Positions 33,874 through 43,762 of a DNA stretch of 64,000 bases are shown piece by piece. The notes beneath the pieces were generated by a model. That model was not told where the DNA came from. It saw only the letters and a program-made list of their open reading frames with translations, and searched no databases. Numbering within the stretch: position 1 is the first letter of the stretch; each line of letters starts with the position of its first letter. This stretch comes from Eutreptiella sp. 'Long Island Sound 2002'. Lineage: Eukaryota > Euglenozoa > Euglenophyceae > Eutreptiales > Eutreptiaceae. The stretch is from NCBI GenBank assembly GCA_964036045.1, contig OZ038382.1, positions 105,299,007 through 105,363,006 on the forward strand. The letters run 5' to 3'. Position numbers and translations under genes: made by a program.

Positions 33874-34827
33874 ATGGATGTACACAACATTGTGGATTTT
33901 ATCACGAAGTTGCCAGAAGCGATGCAGCAAGTTCCAGATTTGCAGACCTTATTGGATGCAATGGAGGACATGGATGCCAATGCACTGACGGAGTGGCAAG
34001 CAACCAAGGCGTATTCCAAATTGACGGGTCATAGGACAGTCTGTGTCGGGAAAGATTTCTTGCCTATATTGCTCAACGCCTTACATATGGTGCACACTGG
34101 GAAACCCAAAAAGACGATATCCGCGGCAATTAAAGAGAATGTCTTCTTGATGTCGTCGGCGCTGGAGGACGCGCTGAAGCGCCCCGGGTCTTCTGATCAG
34201 ACCTCCGTGTGGCAGGAGAAAACGCACTCGACTCCGTCGATCGTCAAGCGATTGCTCGCAGAGGTGCCCGCGTTGGTGGAGCCTGCGAAAAGACGCAAGT
34301 TCATGCACAAGGTACCGCACTATGAGGAAATAGGGCGAACCCCAGTGTATAACGCGCCAGTGCGTAGAGACTACGATGCAGAGAAAGTGCGCTGGGACAC
34401 ACACGTGCGGGAATGTTTGCGTATGCTCACCACGTTGCAACTCGTGTCAGAAGAACCAGAGTCGATGCCAGACATTGATCCAGTGAATATGTTGCATCAC
34501 ACAATTGCGTCGTTAGGGGCGCTGTCTCTTTCCATCACACAGTCGCGACGAGTGGCAGTGGATAAACGACTAGAGGTGGAGAAACCAGGTTCCACACCAC
34601 TGTTTGCTGAGGCAGAACTGAAGCTATTGAAACACAAGGATACCTTGAATCATAAACTGCGGGGCAGGTCAACGTATTCCAGCTTCCAACATTCCGGCTT
34701 CCAACATTCACGTGGTCGTTATAGCAAGGGATACTCGTTTCGTTCTGAGAAAGGAAAAGGCAAAGGTAAAGGGAAGGGCAAAGGCTACGATAAACCCTTC
34801 CACACGGAGCGTGTTGCAGAGAAATGA
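33874..34827 (+). CDS. gag: DIRS-E ORF1, gag-like
   Basis: Start chosen at the first ATG (33874) of an open frame, giving 317 residues. The N-terminus is acidic and helical (MDVHNIVDFITKLPEAMQQV). The C-terminus is Gly/Lys/Ser-rich with a GKGKGKGKGKGY run, typical of RNA-binding tails of DIRS gag proteins. No zinc knuckle is present. Its TGA overlaps the ORF2 start as ATGA (34824-34827), which suggests coupled termination and re-initiation. The frame is intact. Confidence 0.75.
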   Translation: MDVHNIVDFITKLPEAMQQVPDLQTLLDAMEDMDANALTEWQATKAYSKLTGHRTVCVGKDFLPILLNALHMVHTGKPKKTISAAIKENVFLMSSALEDALKRPGSSDQTSVWQEKTHSTPSIVKRLLAEVPALVEPAKRRKFMHKVPHYEEIGRTPVYNAPVRRDYDAEKVRWDTHVRECLRMLTTLQLVSEEPESMPDIDPVNMLHHTIASLGALSLSITQSRRVAVDKRLEVEKPGSTPLFAEAELKLLKHKDTLNHKLRGRSTYSSFQHSGFQHSRGRYSKGYSFRSEKGKGKGKGKGKGYDKPFHTERVAEK

Positions 34828-36818
34828 CGTCCGTCAATGATCTTCTGATGTTGGAAGTCATCGTGCGGGGAGTGGACACTTCCGTTCCTCCTTACAAGCG
34901 GCTACAGGTTGCTTGGCGTGAATGGGATGCACTGGGAGATGCGTATGTTTCTCGCGTAGTGCAGAACGGACTATTACTCGATTGGGTCCCTGGTTTCGAT
35001 CCGTTACACCCTGAAGACAATTACAGACCTTTTTCTCTGGCTCCACACGCTCGAGACATTTCGGACGAAGACGTCGTCTTTCGGCGAGAGGTAGACAAGT
35101 TGGTTCTTGCAGGTCATGTCAGCGAAATTGAACCTGAAGAGGCGAAATGTGTTACTTCCATATTCTTAGTCGACAAAAAACCTGACCCAGAGAACCCAGA
35201 AGGATCATCCAGGACGTGCACAAATTTGAAGCCGGTGAATCGTTTCATACACGTGACCTATTTTACGTTACCGTCGCTACAGGAAATTTTGCCGTACCTG
35301 AAGAAGGGATACTACGCATGCAAACTGGATTTGAAATCGGCTTATTTTCACATGCCGATTGCGAAGAGAGATGCATCATGGTTGTGTTTCCGACACAGAG
35401 GACGCGTGTTTCGTTGGAATTGTTTACCTTTTGGACTTAATATCGCCCCGAGGGAATGGCAGAGGTTGATGTCACCAGTGGTGAATCACTTACGAAAAAA
35501 GGGGGTTTTACTTTGGGTCTACTTAGACAATTTCCTGATTATTGCACCGACAAGGGAGCTCACAGCGAAGCATACCCAATGACTGGCCGATCTTCTGTGT
35601 AGGCTCAGGATACAGATCCACGTCGCCAAGTGCGTACTGAACCCAACTCACGCGCTGGTCTTTCTGGGCTCCTTGCTGGATCTACGCGAGGCAACGGTAT
35701 GCATACCACCACACAAGCTCAAGTCACTTCTACACGACCTGGAACGGTTACTGGAGGCGGACACACCGACTTGCAGACGATGCTCGTCAGTTCTGGGTCG
35801 CCTTCGGGCACTTCTATTCGCGGCTCCTCAAATGCGGTTGTTCACGGATGCACTAGCGCAACACGTGGCGGCACTGAGCAGGAGCGGATGGGAGGCACGA
35901 GCAGACCTGCCAGACCAAGTAACTATTCAATTGGAACTGGTTTTGGAAGAGCTACTTCAGTGGAAAGGGCGTTTATTCACGGTCGAACTCGAGAAGACTC
36001 ACATGTGGACGGATGCATCCGATCACGGTTGGGGAGCAGCCATGCACAATCAAGTGGCAGCTTACGGTTGGTTCAGCACATCAGAGGGTCACAAAGACCT
36101 GAAGGAATTCAGGGCAGGCGTCAATGCCATCAAAGCGTACCTACTACGGGACAAAGAGCTTCATCTCCACGTGGACAACATGGTGTTCCTCTACTACCTG
36201 AAGAAATGGGGAGGTCGCATCCGCAGGTTAAACAGTCTCATGCAAGAATTATGGGATTACTGCCGTCAGATGAACGTGTTCATCGTGCCACATTATGTAC
36301 CCAGCGCGCTCAACCCAGCAGACGTGTGGAGCCGTCAACAAGTGACATTGACGGAAGCATCACTGGATCCCAGCAGCATGGCAACAATTTGGAAGACATT
36401 TTCGTGGATAGATACGGCAACCGATTGGATGGTGAGTGCGGTCAACAAGCAATGTCCAAAATTTATTTCAGAGTACCCTCAACCGGGGGCGTCGGGGGTG
36501 GACATTTTTGTTCAACGAGCACACAAGATTTCACCGGGTTTTTGCAATCCTACGTGGCATATGATCCCGAAAGTTCTAGCTTATCTGGAGGAGGCGACGA
36601 AATACGAGGTTCTTTTGGTGGTTCGATACCACCCGCTGAAACCATGGTGGCACAAGTTCCAGTCTTTGGCGCAACGCACGATCACAATCTATCGAGCAAC
36701 CTACCATCTTCCAGACGGGGTAGCGGGCAGGGCACATCACCCTATGATCTGCGGGTGGCTCTTCAAGACTATCTCAGACTCGGAGGAACATCCGCAGAAG
36801 AAATCAAAACACACATGA
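34824..36818 (+). pseudogene. DIRS-E ORF2: reverse transcriptase, RNase H, methyltransferase-like
   Basis: One frame of 664 codons broken only by a TGA at 35580-35582. RT shows CTNLKPVNRFI, KLDLKSAYFHMPIAKRDASW, NCLPFGLNIAPREWQRL and the active-site box WVYLDNFLII, where the second Asp of YxDD is Asn. RNase H shows HMWTDASDHGWGAAM, a Glu in KDLKEFRAGVNAI, and HLHVDNMV. The C-terminal part (FCNPTWHMIPKVLAYLEE, LLVVRYHPLKPWWHKFQSL) is the methyltransferase-like domain known in DIRS elements, with NPTW in place of NPPW. The stop TGA overlaps the ORF3 ATG. Confidence 0.85.
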
Positions 36819-37708
36819 AGGCGCTGGGAGAACAAATCTTCAAAAGATACAACCGGGCGTGGCTCAAGTTTCAGGCGTTGGCGAGTTCCAAACGATCTTT
36901 TGCTTTCATCAGAGATCTGGACTCCATTCCAATTTCTTCGTTGGCTTATTGGCTGATCCAATTCTCTGAGAAGGAGTCCTTAGCGGAGGCGCGTTGCCCG
37001 TACGCTGCTTTGCTCCTGTTCTCTGGGGCGCAAGCTTTACGATACGAGCCTATTTTGAAAGGTATCAAGAAAGAATGGAACTATTCAGTGCCGCGTTATG
37101 TGGTGTATTACAACGTTCCCAAGCTTTTGCAACACCTACCATACTTGGAGGGAAGGACGGACTCTCAAGTTCGGCTGCGTCTTATTCTGGTGTTGCGCTT
37201 TTCCGCGCTTTTTCGTGGCATCGATCTGGAACGTACGAAGCGCACAGGCATCATTAAGCAGGGCAAAGTTCCGTTTGTCCAGGCCAGGCGTAAAGGACGC
37301 CCTGTTTACGAATCAAGTGCAATCCACGAGATGTCGAACAAAGCATACTGTCCTCTCTATTGGTTGGGGGTATACCTGGAGATGACCAGCTCTTACGAAG
37401 GGAACGAACTCTTCGTGTCGCTCAAGGCTCCCAGGAAGCCCATTGTGGCGGGGACGATCAATTCGTTGACTACGACATTTCTGCGAAGCGTGGGACTGCA
37501 TGAGTTTACTGCGCACAGTACGAGGGGTTCTGCGGCAACTGCTCTGATTCTATTGGGGGTTGATCCTCATATCGTTTCCGAACTCGGTGATTGGAGAAAT
37601 TACGACACGTTCAGGCGCTTTTATAACAGAGTGCGGGCGATGACTAATATCGCGCAGTCGCTGGTGCCCAAGGACTCTGAAGATTCGGAGCTTCTGTTGA
37701 TGGAATAA
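36815..37708 (+). CDS. DIRS-E ORF3: tyrosine recombinase
   Basis: 297 residues, start chosen at the ATG that overlaps the ORF2 stop (ATGA, 36815-36818). The recombinase catalytic set is visible: Arg134 in FSALFRGIDLER, His234 and Arg237 in TAHSTRGSAATALILLG, Trp260 in LGDWRNYDTFRRFY and the nucleophile candidate Tyr270. In DIRS elements this enzyme inserts a circular cDNA intermediate into the target in place of an integrase. The frame is intact. The same frame is open upstream to 35630, but that part is antiphase to ORF2 and has a composition unlike protein. Confidence 0.9.
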   Translation: MKALGEQIFKRYNRAWLKFQALASSKRSFAFIRDLDSIPISSLAYWLIQFSEKESLAEARCPYAALLLFSGAQALRYEPILKGIKKEWNYSVPRYVVYYNVPKLLQHLPYLEGRTDSQVRLRLILVLRFSALFRGIDLERTKRTGIIKQGKVPFVQARRKGRPVYESSAIHEMSNKAYCPLYWLGVYLEMTSSYEGNELFVSLKAPRKPIVAGTINSLTTTFLRSVGLHEFTAHSTRGSAATALILLGVDPHIVSELGDWRNYDTFRRFYNRVRAMTNIAQSLVPKDSEDSELLLME

Positions 37709-37772
37709 CAGGAAGTTTTATTGATTTTATAATTTTATTCATTGCATTCTTTTACGGCTTCTGCTATCTGGG

Positions 37773-37884
37773 CTCAGTATGGGGATTGTGCTGTGCTGTA
37801 GCCGAGCCTCCTCGAACTTACCAAAATGTAATGCAGAGGAAGGAAGAGGGGGCGAGGTGAAAGCACAGCACAAGACACATACTG
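37773..37884 (+). repeat. DIRS-E internal complementary region
   Basis: 112 bp made of the reverse complement of 33392-33432 (41 bp) followed directly by the reverse complement of 38343-38413 (71 bp, a few mismatches). In the DIRS model it templates circularisation of the cDNA ends. The join AAGTTC/GAGGAGG shows the circle junction. Confidence 0.9.
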
Positions 37885-37964
37885 CCCGCCCTCCACGCCC
37901 TATGTATGGGGTAAAAGAATGAGGGATATAAAGTGCTATTGGTTTGGACACATATGTGCTACTT

Positions 37965-38345
37965 GAAGCCAACCGTTTATTTTGAGCATAGGGAGACAGT
38001 TATTGGCGGTTGGTAAGTGAGTGAGAACTGATTTTGATTTGTTTTTATATACACTGATGACAGGCAGTTAAGCTGGCAGGCTAGTTGCCTTAGTGGTTAG
38101 AGGCATGGCATTGCAAATGGGGAACCTGGGTTCAAACCCCAAAATTGATGAATTTGCAAGTATTTTAATAAGGGGCTATACCCCCATAATTTGGGGATGC
38201 CGGAGCCATTGGTGAAGGCCGTTTGCCTGTTTATGGCCTCAGTGTAGAGTTATAGGCAAAACGGAATCAGGGGACAAGTGTACCAAAAAGAGGGGAATAT
38301 AGAGTACACTTGTGGGGTAAACCGGTAGTTTTGAGTAGTGCTCAG
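37965..38345 (+). repeat. DIRS-E right inverted terminal repeat
   Basis: Reverse-complementary to the left repeat. On the plus strand it carries TTGCCTTAGTGG (A-box-like) and CCTGGGTTCAAACCCCA (a good pol III B-box/T-arm) about 40 bases apart. Confidence 0.85.
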
Positions 38346-38413
38346 TATGTGTCTTGTGCTGTGCCTTCGCCTCGCCCCCTCTTCCTTCCTCTCCATTACA
38401 TTTTGGTAAGTTC

Positions 38414-39383
38414 GACTATATGCCTGGGCGACAAAACTGTGACCCAACACTGCAGAGTGTTGGACACCAACACCTTTGACATCGTCATTGGTATCGACTT
38501 GCTGCGAAGAAACCCTCAGGTAAAAATGCTGTCTCTCCAGCGCCCCTATTCTCTGCACTGCGACTTTGGCAGTGGGCTTCTCTCCGTATCTTCGGAGCTG
38601 TCAGGACGAAAAAAGTCTGGGCTGCGCTACACATCCAAGACTTACTATCGTACTGAAAACTACCAATTGGCCCGTCACGCTTCTGAAAATGGACTGGCGG
38701 CCCTTCAGGTAAAACTGGATGAGATCCAGGTGGAATTGTTCGCGAGCCAACAACAGCACATCATGCAGTTGTACAGCTCGAAACATTTGAACAACGCTTT
38801 CCGTTTCTTCTGGAAAGCAATGTGCCTAGCGTATGCTAACCCTCCCTTCTCCCTGCTCGCGAAGCTTGTAACCATAATTGCTTATGAAGGAGGCAGGGTT
38901 GTCTTGTGCACCCCTGACCCGGGTTGCTCTGGTGGACACGCTTACTGGCGCCGTATGCTAGATCGAATGACCGTGGGAAGAGAGCAACTCCCCGACAGTC
39001 CCATCTACGCGCCTGAGGACTCAGACACAGCTATGCAGGCCCCTGAGTGGGCCAGTTTCTTATCCATTGTCGATGGATCTCTCAATCCTGTACCCCTGTG
39101 TGACCTAGATCAGGTGCTACTGAAAGAGGTCATGGCCAAAAATCATCGCCTGACTCTTTCTGATCTCAAAAACCGATCTCCTGAGCACCTATCTGCCACA
39201 TTTACAGGGTGTGAATTTCCCGATGGCTATCTGGAACCTGCAGCTGTTAAGGAGGATGCTGACGACCAACTGTCTGAGATTGCCAGCACTATCCCTCCTG
39301 TTGATCCCAGCCGTGTTGATCTAAAACACAGCGACTTCCTAGCCCAGCTGTTGCTGGAGGAGGTAGATCTAGAGTCAGCCTGA
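38414..39383 (+). pseudogene. Gypsy-C protease C-terminal half and methyltransferase-like domain
   Basis: After DIRS-E the protease resumes (TICLGDKTVTQHCRVL, then TFDIVIGIDLLRRNPQ, the Gly-hydrophobic-Asp motif). In the same open frame follows the methyltransferase-like domain: IQVELFASQQQHIMQLY, YANPPFSLLAKLVTIIAYEG and GRVVLCTPDP, then YWRRMLDRMTVG. The NPPF motif (38838-38849) is intact. The frame ends at 39383 after an acidic stretch. The adenine-methyltransferase comparison rests on pattern resemblance to the DIRS domain; activity is unproven. Confidence 0.65.
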
Positions 39384-39846
39384 GAACCCACCTCCCCTGT
39401 TGGGAAACCGGTGCTACACATGCAGCCTATGCACTCAGGTGAACCCGTAGTCCGGAGTCCTGATGCTCTAGCGCGGCCTGCTTCTAATAACATGCCACTG
39501 TCTGAGCATGACACTCAGGAACTCCGACGGCTGTTGTACCTGAAGGCCGAGGTTTTTGAGCGCCAATAGCGGCTGGAAAAACCTCAGACAGACCTGGAAA
39601 TCCTCCATCTGGTCTGAGGGGGACGAGGATTCCTACAAGCTGCCTGACCCTGGGATACCCCTAGTGTATTCTTCGCACTATGGGCAGCAATGTCCCCCTG
39701 AGTGGAACGATGGTTCTGTACCTGCCGAAACTGCTGATCGGCAGAAAAAGAAAGAACATGGAAAGAGCAACCTCCATGCTGAGGAGGATTTCCTGCAGAA
39801 AATCGAGAGTCTTAACCTTGACCCCCGACTGAAGAAACGCTGCTAA
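39384..39846 (+). pseudogene. Gypsy-C pol spacer
   Basis: Low-motif linker with several stops and frame changes (PLSEHDTQELRRLLYLKAEV in one frame, KIESLNLDPRLKKR in the next). It corresponds to the acidic spacer of Gypsy-A between the methyltransferase-like domain and RT. Confidence 0.45.
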
Positions 39847-40358
39847 CCTATGAGGAGGTGTTCGGCGCCTTGCCGCCCCCCCTCCCTTGTAAAAAACTGC
39901 TCCAGATGGACTTGAAACTGAAACCTGAATTTGAAAGGACGCGAGTGTGGCGTCGTCCCTACCCCGCTCCACAGGGACAGGTTGAAGAAATCGAGCGCCA
40001 GATCCAGGAATGTATTGATGCTGGCCTCGTGGAGGAATATAAGAAAGGGGGACTACCCCCATCACTGCAGTCCCTGTTTCCTGGTTGCTAAACAGAATCG
40101 ACTGCCCTACGACTGGTTGTTGACTATGGTGAGGTCAACGAGAAAACCCAGAACCACTCAGGGAGTGTTCCTAACATGGAGAATACCCTGGAGCGTATTG
40201 CCAAATGCAGGTACAAGACCAAAATGGACAAACGCAGTGGTTTCTGGCAGGTAGACCTAACCGCCGCAGCTGAGGAACTGCTGGCTTTTATAACCCCTAA
40301 GGGTCGTGTGTTTAAGTGGAAGGTCATGCCTTTCCGGGTGGCTAATGCCCCAGCCCTC
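39847..40358 (+). pseudogene. Gypsy-C reverse transcriptase, N-terminal half
   Basis: Reads YEEVFGALPPPLPC, RRPYPAPQGQVEEIERQIQE, then after two frameshifts MDKRSGFWQVDLTAAAEELL and FKWKVMPFRVANAPAL. The last codon CTC belongs to the CCCTC duplicated by Gypsy-D. RT resumes at 51401 with Phe-Gln-Gly-Leu. Confidence 0.75.
40354..40358. repeat. Gypsy-D target duplication, left
   Basis: CCCTC, repeated at 51396-51400 immediately after the right LTR. Removing the element and one copy gives the in-frame codons Ala-Pro-Ala-Leu-Phe-Gln-Gly-Leu of the host RT. Confidence 0.95.
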
Positions 40359-40892
40359 TGTAAGTGCGGCTAACCCCCATCTGCTCAGATTTTCGCAGAT
40401 CTGCCCCAGATTGGCTACATTTTGGTCATTTTCTCCGCTTCGGCGGAATCGCCGCCCCGCAGCTCAGTCTCAGGATCAGACCTATATATTTTAGATGTGC
40501 CGGATCTGATTCCGGGGTCCATTCATCGTAAATCCGCCGCGTTCCGATCATTTACCCGGAATCGCCATTTGCCGCTGACGCGCGTGCGCGAGCCAGATCG
40601 GCCAAATATTTTTTCACAATCGGATTTATATAAATCTTTTCAGATAGATATGGACACTCAGATGTACTTAGGATAATCTGCATCAATTTTCTTCATAGAC
40701 TGGGATTTTTTGCCGGATAACAATCAGCATGGATCTTGCCTCCGTTGTCGCCGCTCTTGCCTCAGTTGGTGTCCGTGTATCTGGTTCTGCCCCCAACAGC
40801 AGCGTTCAGGTCGACTCCTCGCGTGCCTGCCCCCCTGGTCTTGCCGGCCCTGAGCCCTCCGGCACCATCAACGACCTAGGGCAGCCCTTTCA
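40359..40892 (+). repeat. Gypsy-D left LTR
   Basis: 534 bp, TG...CA. It contains a TATATAAAT box (about 40625-40633) and, 3' of it, the ATG of gag at 40729, so the gag start lies within the LTR. Confidence 0.95.
40625..40634 (+). promoter_or_regulatory. TATA-box-like element in the Gypsy-D LTR
   Basis: TTATATAAAT about 95 bases before the gag ATG and also present in the right LTR (about 51128-51137). It fits a core promoter position, but no transcript start can be read from sequence alone. Confidence 0.45.
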
Positions 40893-43762
40893 TGGTAGCA
40901 GAGGCTACCTGAATGTTGCTTCAGTGGCATCCCATCCACAGCCCGCTCCGCAGTACGGCCCCGTAGACCCCGCCGCTTCTGGAGAAGTAACGATTACACT
41001 GCCTTGGTGCTGCGCGAACGAGGCCTTGAGAGGAATGCCTTGCGCAAGTCCAAGCTGCCCAAGAAGGGCGCACATCAGCAGCTGTGGGGACCCAGATTAC
41101 CATAATCGCAGCCGAAACTGGCCATCGAGCAGCTGGAATCCGCCGGCCTACGACGATGGCAACGCTCCGGTGGAGCTTACGGAGCTGACAGGTACCAACA
41201 TTCCTTACGCATGTCCAACATTTGAGACCATTGACGCCGATCTGAACGACATTGAGATGGGCGGTCCAGGTGAGGTACCTAGTTATAATCGACCAGCCTC
41301 TTGGGCACACTGGGACGATCAATTGTCCCCAGAAGTGACCCGTAACCTTGAGGCCCTTGAGGCCCTTTGTTACTTAGCCTCGTCTAAGCTGATCGAACAA
41401 GAAAGAATCGCCTCTGATTTTTTAACGGAATATTTTTTCCTCCTTCAGAACGAAATTAATACCAGGATGTGGTGGCGTTCTCAAGAAGATGACTCTTTTG
41501 CCATTTTTTTGCAGATCTGGGAGGCAAGCCCCTTCCCGAAGGAGAAGGTCCGGGCACCTGTTCCCGGGCCCTCCGCCCCTCATCCTCCTGTTTCCATCCG
41601 CGACGATCTAGCCGCCGCGGTTGAGGAGGGAATTTTAGAGGCGGCCAGGCAGGCAAGCCTGGAAATCAGGGCTGAAGGAGCTCCCCAAGTGGACTCCTGG
41701 CTGCGGACCACCGAGATCAGCGGTCCGACAGCCTGCTCAGGCCCTTCAGGACACGGCATGTACTGTCCTGCCGACTGCTCCTGCAGATTCCAGCGAGACG
41801 CTGAGCTCCAATTGCTCAAAGATCAAATGCGCCTCATCATTCAAACGCTGGGAATAAAAGATCTTTTCAAGACGCACATGCGGTCTGAGGGCGCCTCATC
41901 GGTGGATCAAGCAACAGAACCATCGGAGGAGGCGACAGAAATTTTTTCAATTGCTCCTTCGGTGGACTCCAGGACCACCGATGCAAGGATCAGCAGGACC
42001 AAGCTAAAGGAAAGGGTTAAAATCTCTCGTTCTGAGAGTAGGACGGCGAAGGCTAGGACTGAGGCTCAGAATGCCAAGCAAACTGCCTCCCGTACTGCCC
42101 CTCCTGCTGCTGATTCCAATACCTTAGCCCAGCTGTTGCTCGCCCAGACCCTCGCCGGAGCTGGTGTGGCGAATGATGCCGCCAAGGTGTCTGCCATTAC
42201 GGCCGGTGTTGGGCTGGATTCGCTTCTTAACCCTACTTCCTTGCGACTTCGTCAGGTTGCCAAGCAACCGAAGTACAACGGTAACCCCAGACGTTGGCCT
42301 CAGTTTCAACGGGAATTTAAACTGTGGGTTAAGACTCAAAAACTCCAAGATGATCAGTTCCTGATGGCCCTCTTGGATTGCCTTGAGGGACCGCCGGCCA
42401 ACACTTGGCTCAGGACTTGGAGTGATCGCGAGGATACAAGTTCCCCCCTTACCTTTGATGAGGTGTGGGAACAGTTGGAGGTACGTGGATCCCGGCTGCC
42501 AGAGGACCACTACCACCAAAACGTTGAAGAATTTTCCTTCATTCTCACGATTAATTTTGCACGAAGTGCAAGACAAAAAACAGCGCTTCTGGAATTTAGT
42601 GGAAGAAGCTGAACATTCAGGCGAAAAAATTTCTAGTGCCGAGCTGAAAAGTCTGATTTTTGACAAGATCCCCTCAGAAACTGCCGCCACACTTCGGAAC
42701 AAACAGTCCGAGGAAAAGGTCAAGACCTGGTGGGCGCAGGTGGAAGGCTTCGATGCCTCTGCCAACAAGTTTTCCGTCAGGGAGGCACTTCAAAAGTGCT
42801 TCCCCACGTCCTTCTCCAAGGTGAAATTCACTGAGGAGACGTGGAAAATCAGGTTTCATGAACACGAGGATCGGGACTTGTTTGTCCAAGTCCTCAACAG
42901 GGGAGTCAGCTTCCATGGCCATCGCCTGAGGGCCAAAAACTGGGTGTTTTCGTACACCCCGAAGGAACTCTGGGAGGAGGTTGAGCGGCTCGCCGACGCC
43001 GCCAACCAGAATTTCCATGAGCGTCTTGGGGGAAACAAGAATACCCAGCAGAACACCCAAAATGGGGCCCAAAAGGGCAACAAAAAGGTGAATGACACCC
43101 GGAATGTTCAGCAGCACTGTAGCATCTGCCTTCTTTTAGGTTCTACGAACCGAGCTAAGACGCATTCTACTGATAATCACCGATGGTCTCCTTACGATCA
43201 CAAGGTGATTGGTGAAAATATCAGTAATTCGCAGAATTCAGACAGGAATGACAGACAGGTGCACGGTGGGAAGGCTGGAAAAGGGAATCCGACCCACTCC
43301 GGTGGAAACAAAAATTCTGGAGGCCCTGGCGGGTCCCAAGCCACAGGAAATCGGACTCCATCTGGCTCCGGTGGGCAGCCGAACGGCCAGAAAAATCCCA
43401 ATAGCAACGCCGGAGGCGGAAATCGAAATCCAGGCCAAACCCCTCAATCCGGTGCAAACAAGGGAAATGCTCCAGGATTCCAGGGTGAAGGCAAGGGAAA
43501 TCCTTCGGGAACCCCTTTCTCTGGTAAGGGCAGAGGGCGTGGCGAAGATGGAGGTCCATCATCCAGCAGCCGTGGCCGTGGACGTGGAAAGGGCAACCAT
43601 CGTGTGGATCAGGTCTTTGGTGCAGATCAGGTGTCCGATGCGGACCGAGATTATGAATTAAATGCCTTGAATCGAGCAGATGATCCGCTCCAAGATGAGT
43701 GGGTCGACGAATCAGGGTGTGTCCATAATGTTAACGCAGCCACTGGAGGTCAGAACGCCTAG
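40729..43762 (+). pseudogene. gag: Gypsy-D gag
   Basis: ATG at 40729 inside the left LTR; the frame crosses the PBS at 40893 (read as His-Gly-Ser-Arg-Gly). Frame 1 runs to 42612. A one-base shift near 42540 moves coding to the frame 42383-43762, ending at a TAG. The capsid-like part includes RRWPQFQREFKLWVKTQKLQ and TFDEVWEQLEVRGSRLPEDH. The C-terminal half is Asn/Gly/Lys-rich with an atypical Cys/His cluster (HCSICLLL...KTHSTDNH) rather than a classical CCHC knuckle, and ends in RG repeats (GRGRGKGNH). The TAG is followed by GGG and protease in the same frame. Confidence 0.8.
40893..40905 (+). promoter_or_regulatory. Gypsy-D primer-binding site
   Basis: TGGTAGCAGAGGC begins at the first base after the LTR. 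It is complementary to an initiator tRNA-Met 3' end and is part of the gag reading frame. Confidence 0.9.

Larger units (their letters stand above)
33392..38413 (+). mobile_element. DIRS-E: DIRS-type tyrosine-recombinase retrotransposon
   Basis: It has the full DIRS plan: inverted terminal repeats, three overlapping ORFs (gag-like; RT, RNase H and methyltransferase-like; tyrosine recombinase) and an internal complementary region. The ICR (37773-37884) contains the reverse complements of both outer edges (33392-33432 and 38343-38413) joined head to tail, which fixes the termini and total length at 5,022 bp. As expected for recombinase-mediated insertion there is no target duplication beyond a shared GA. 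The host protease frame is restored exactly when the element is removed. One stop in ORF2 and an altered RT box suggest it is now inactive. Confidence 0.9.

Noticed and set aside
35630-36814. N-terminal 395 codons of the frame that later encodes the DIRS-E recombinase
   Set aside because: This part is antiphase to the well-supported RT/RNase H frame and is Ser/Gly/Arg-rich without motifs. The ATGA at 36815 is a much better start.
42383-42612. Programmed frameshift between the two Gypsy-D gag frames
   Set aside because: The shift is within the capsid-like region, not at a domain junction, so a chance indel is more likely.
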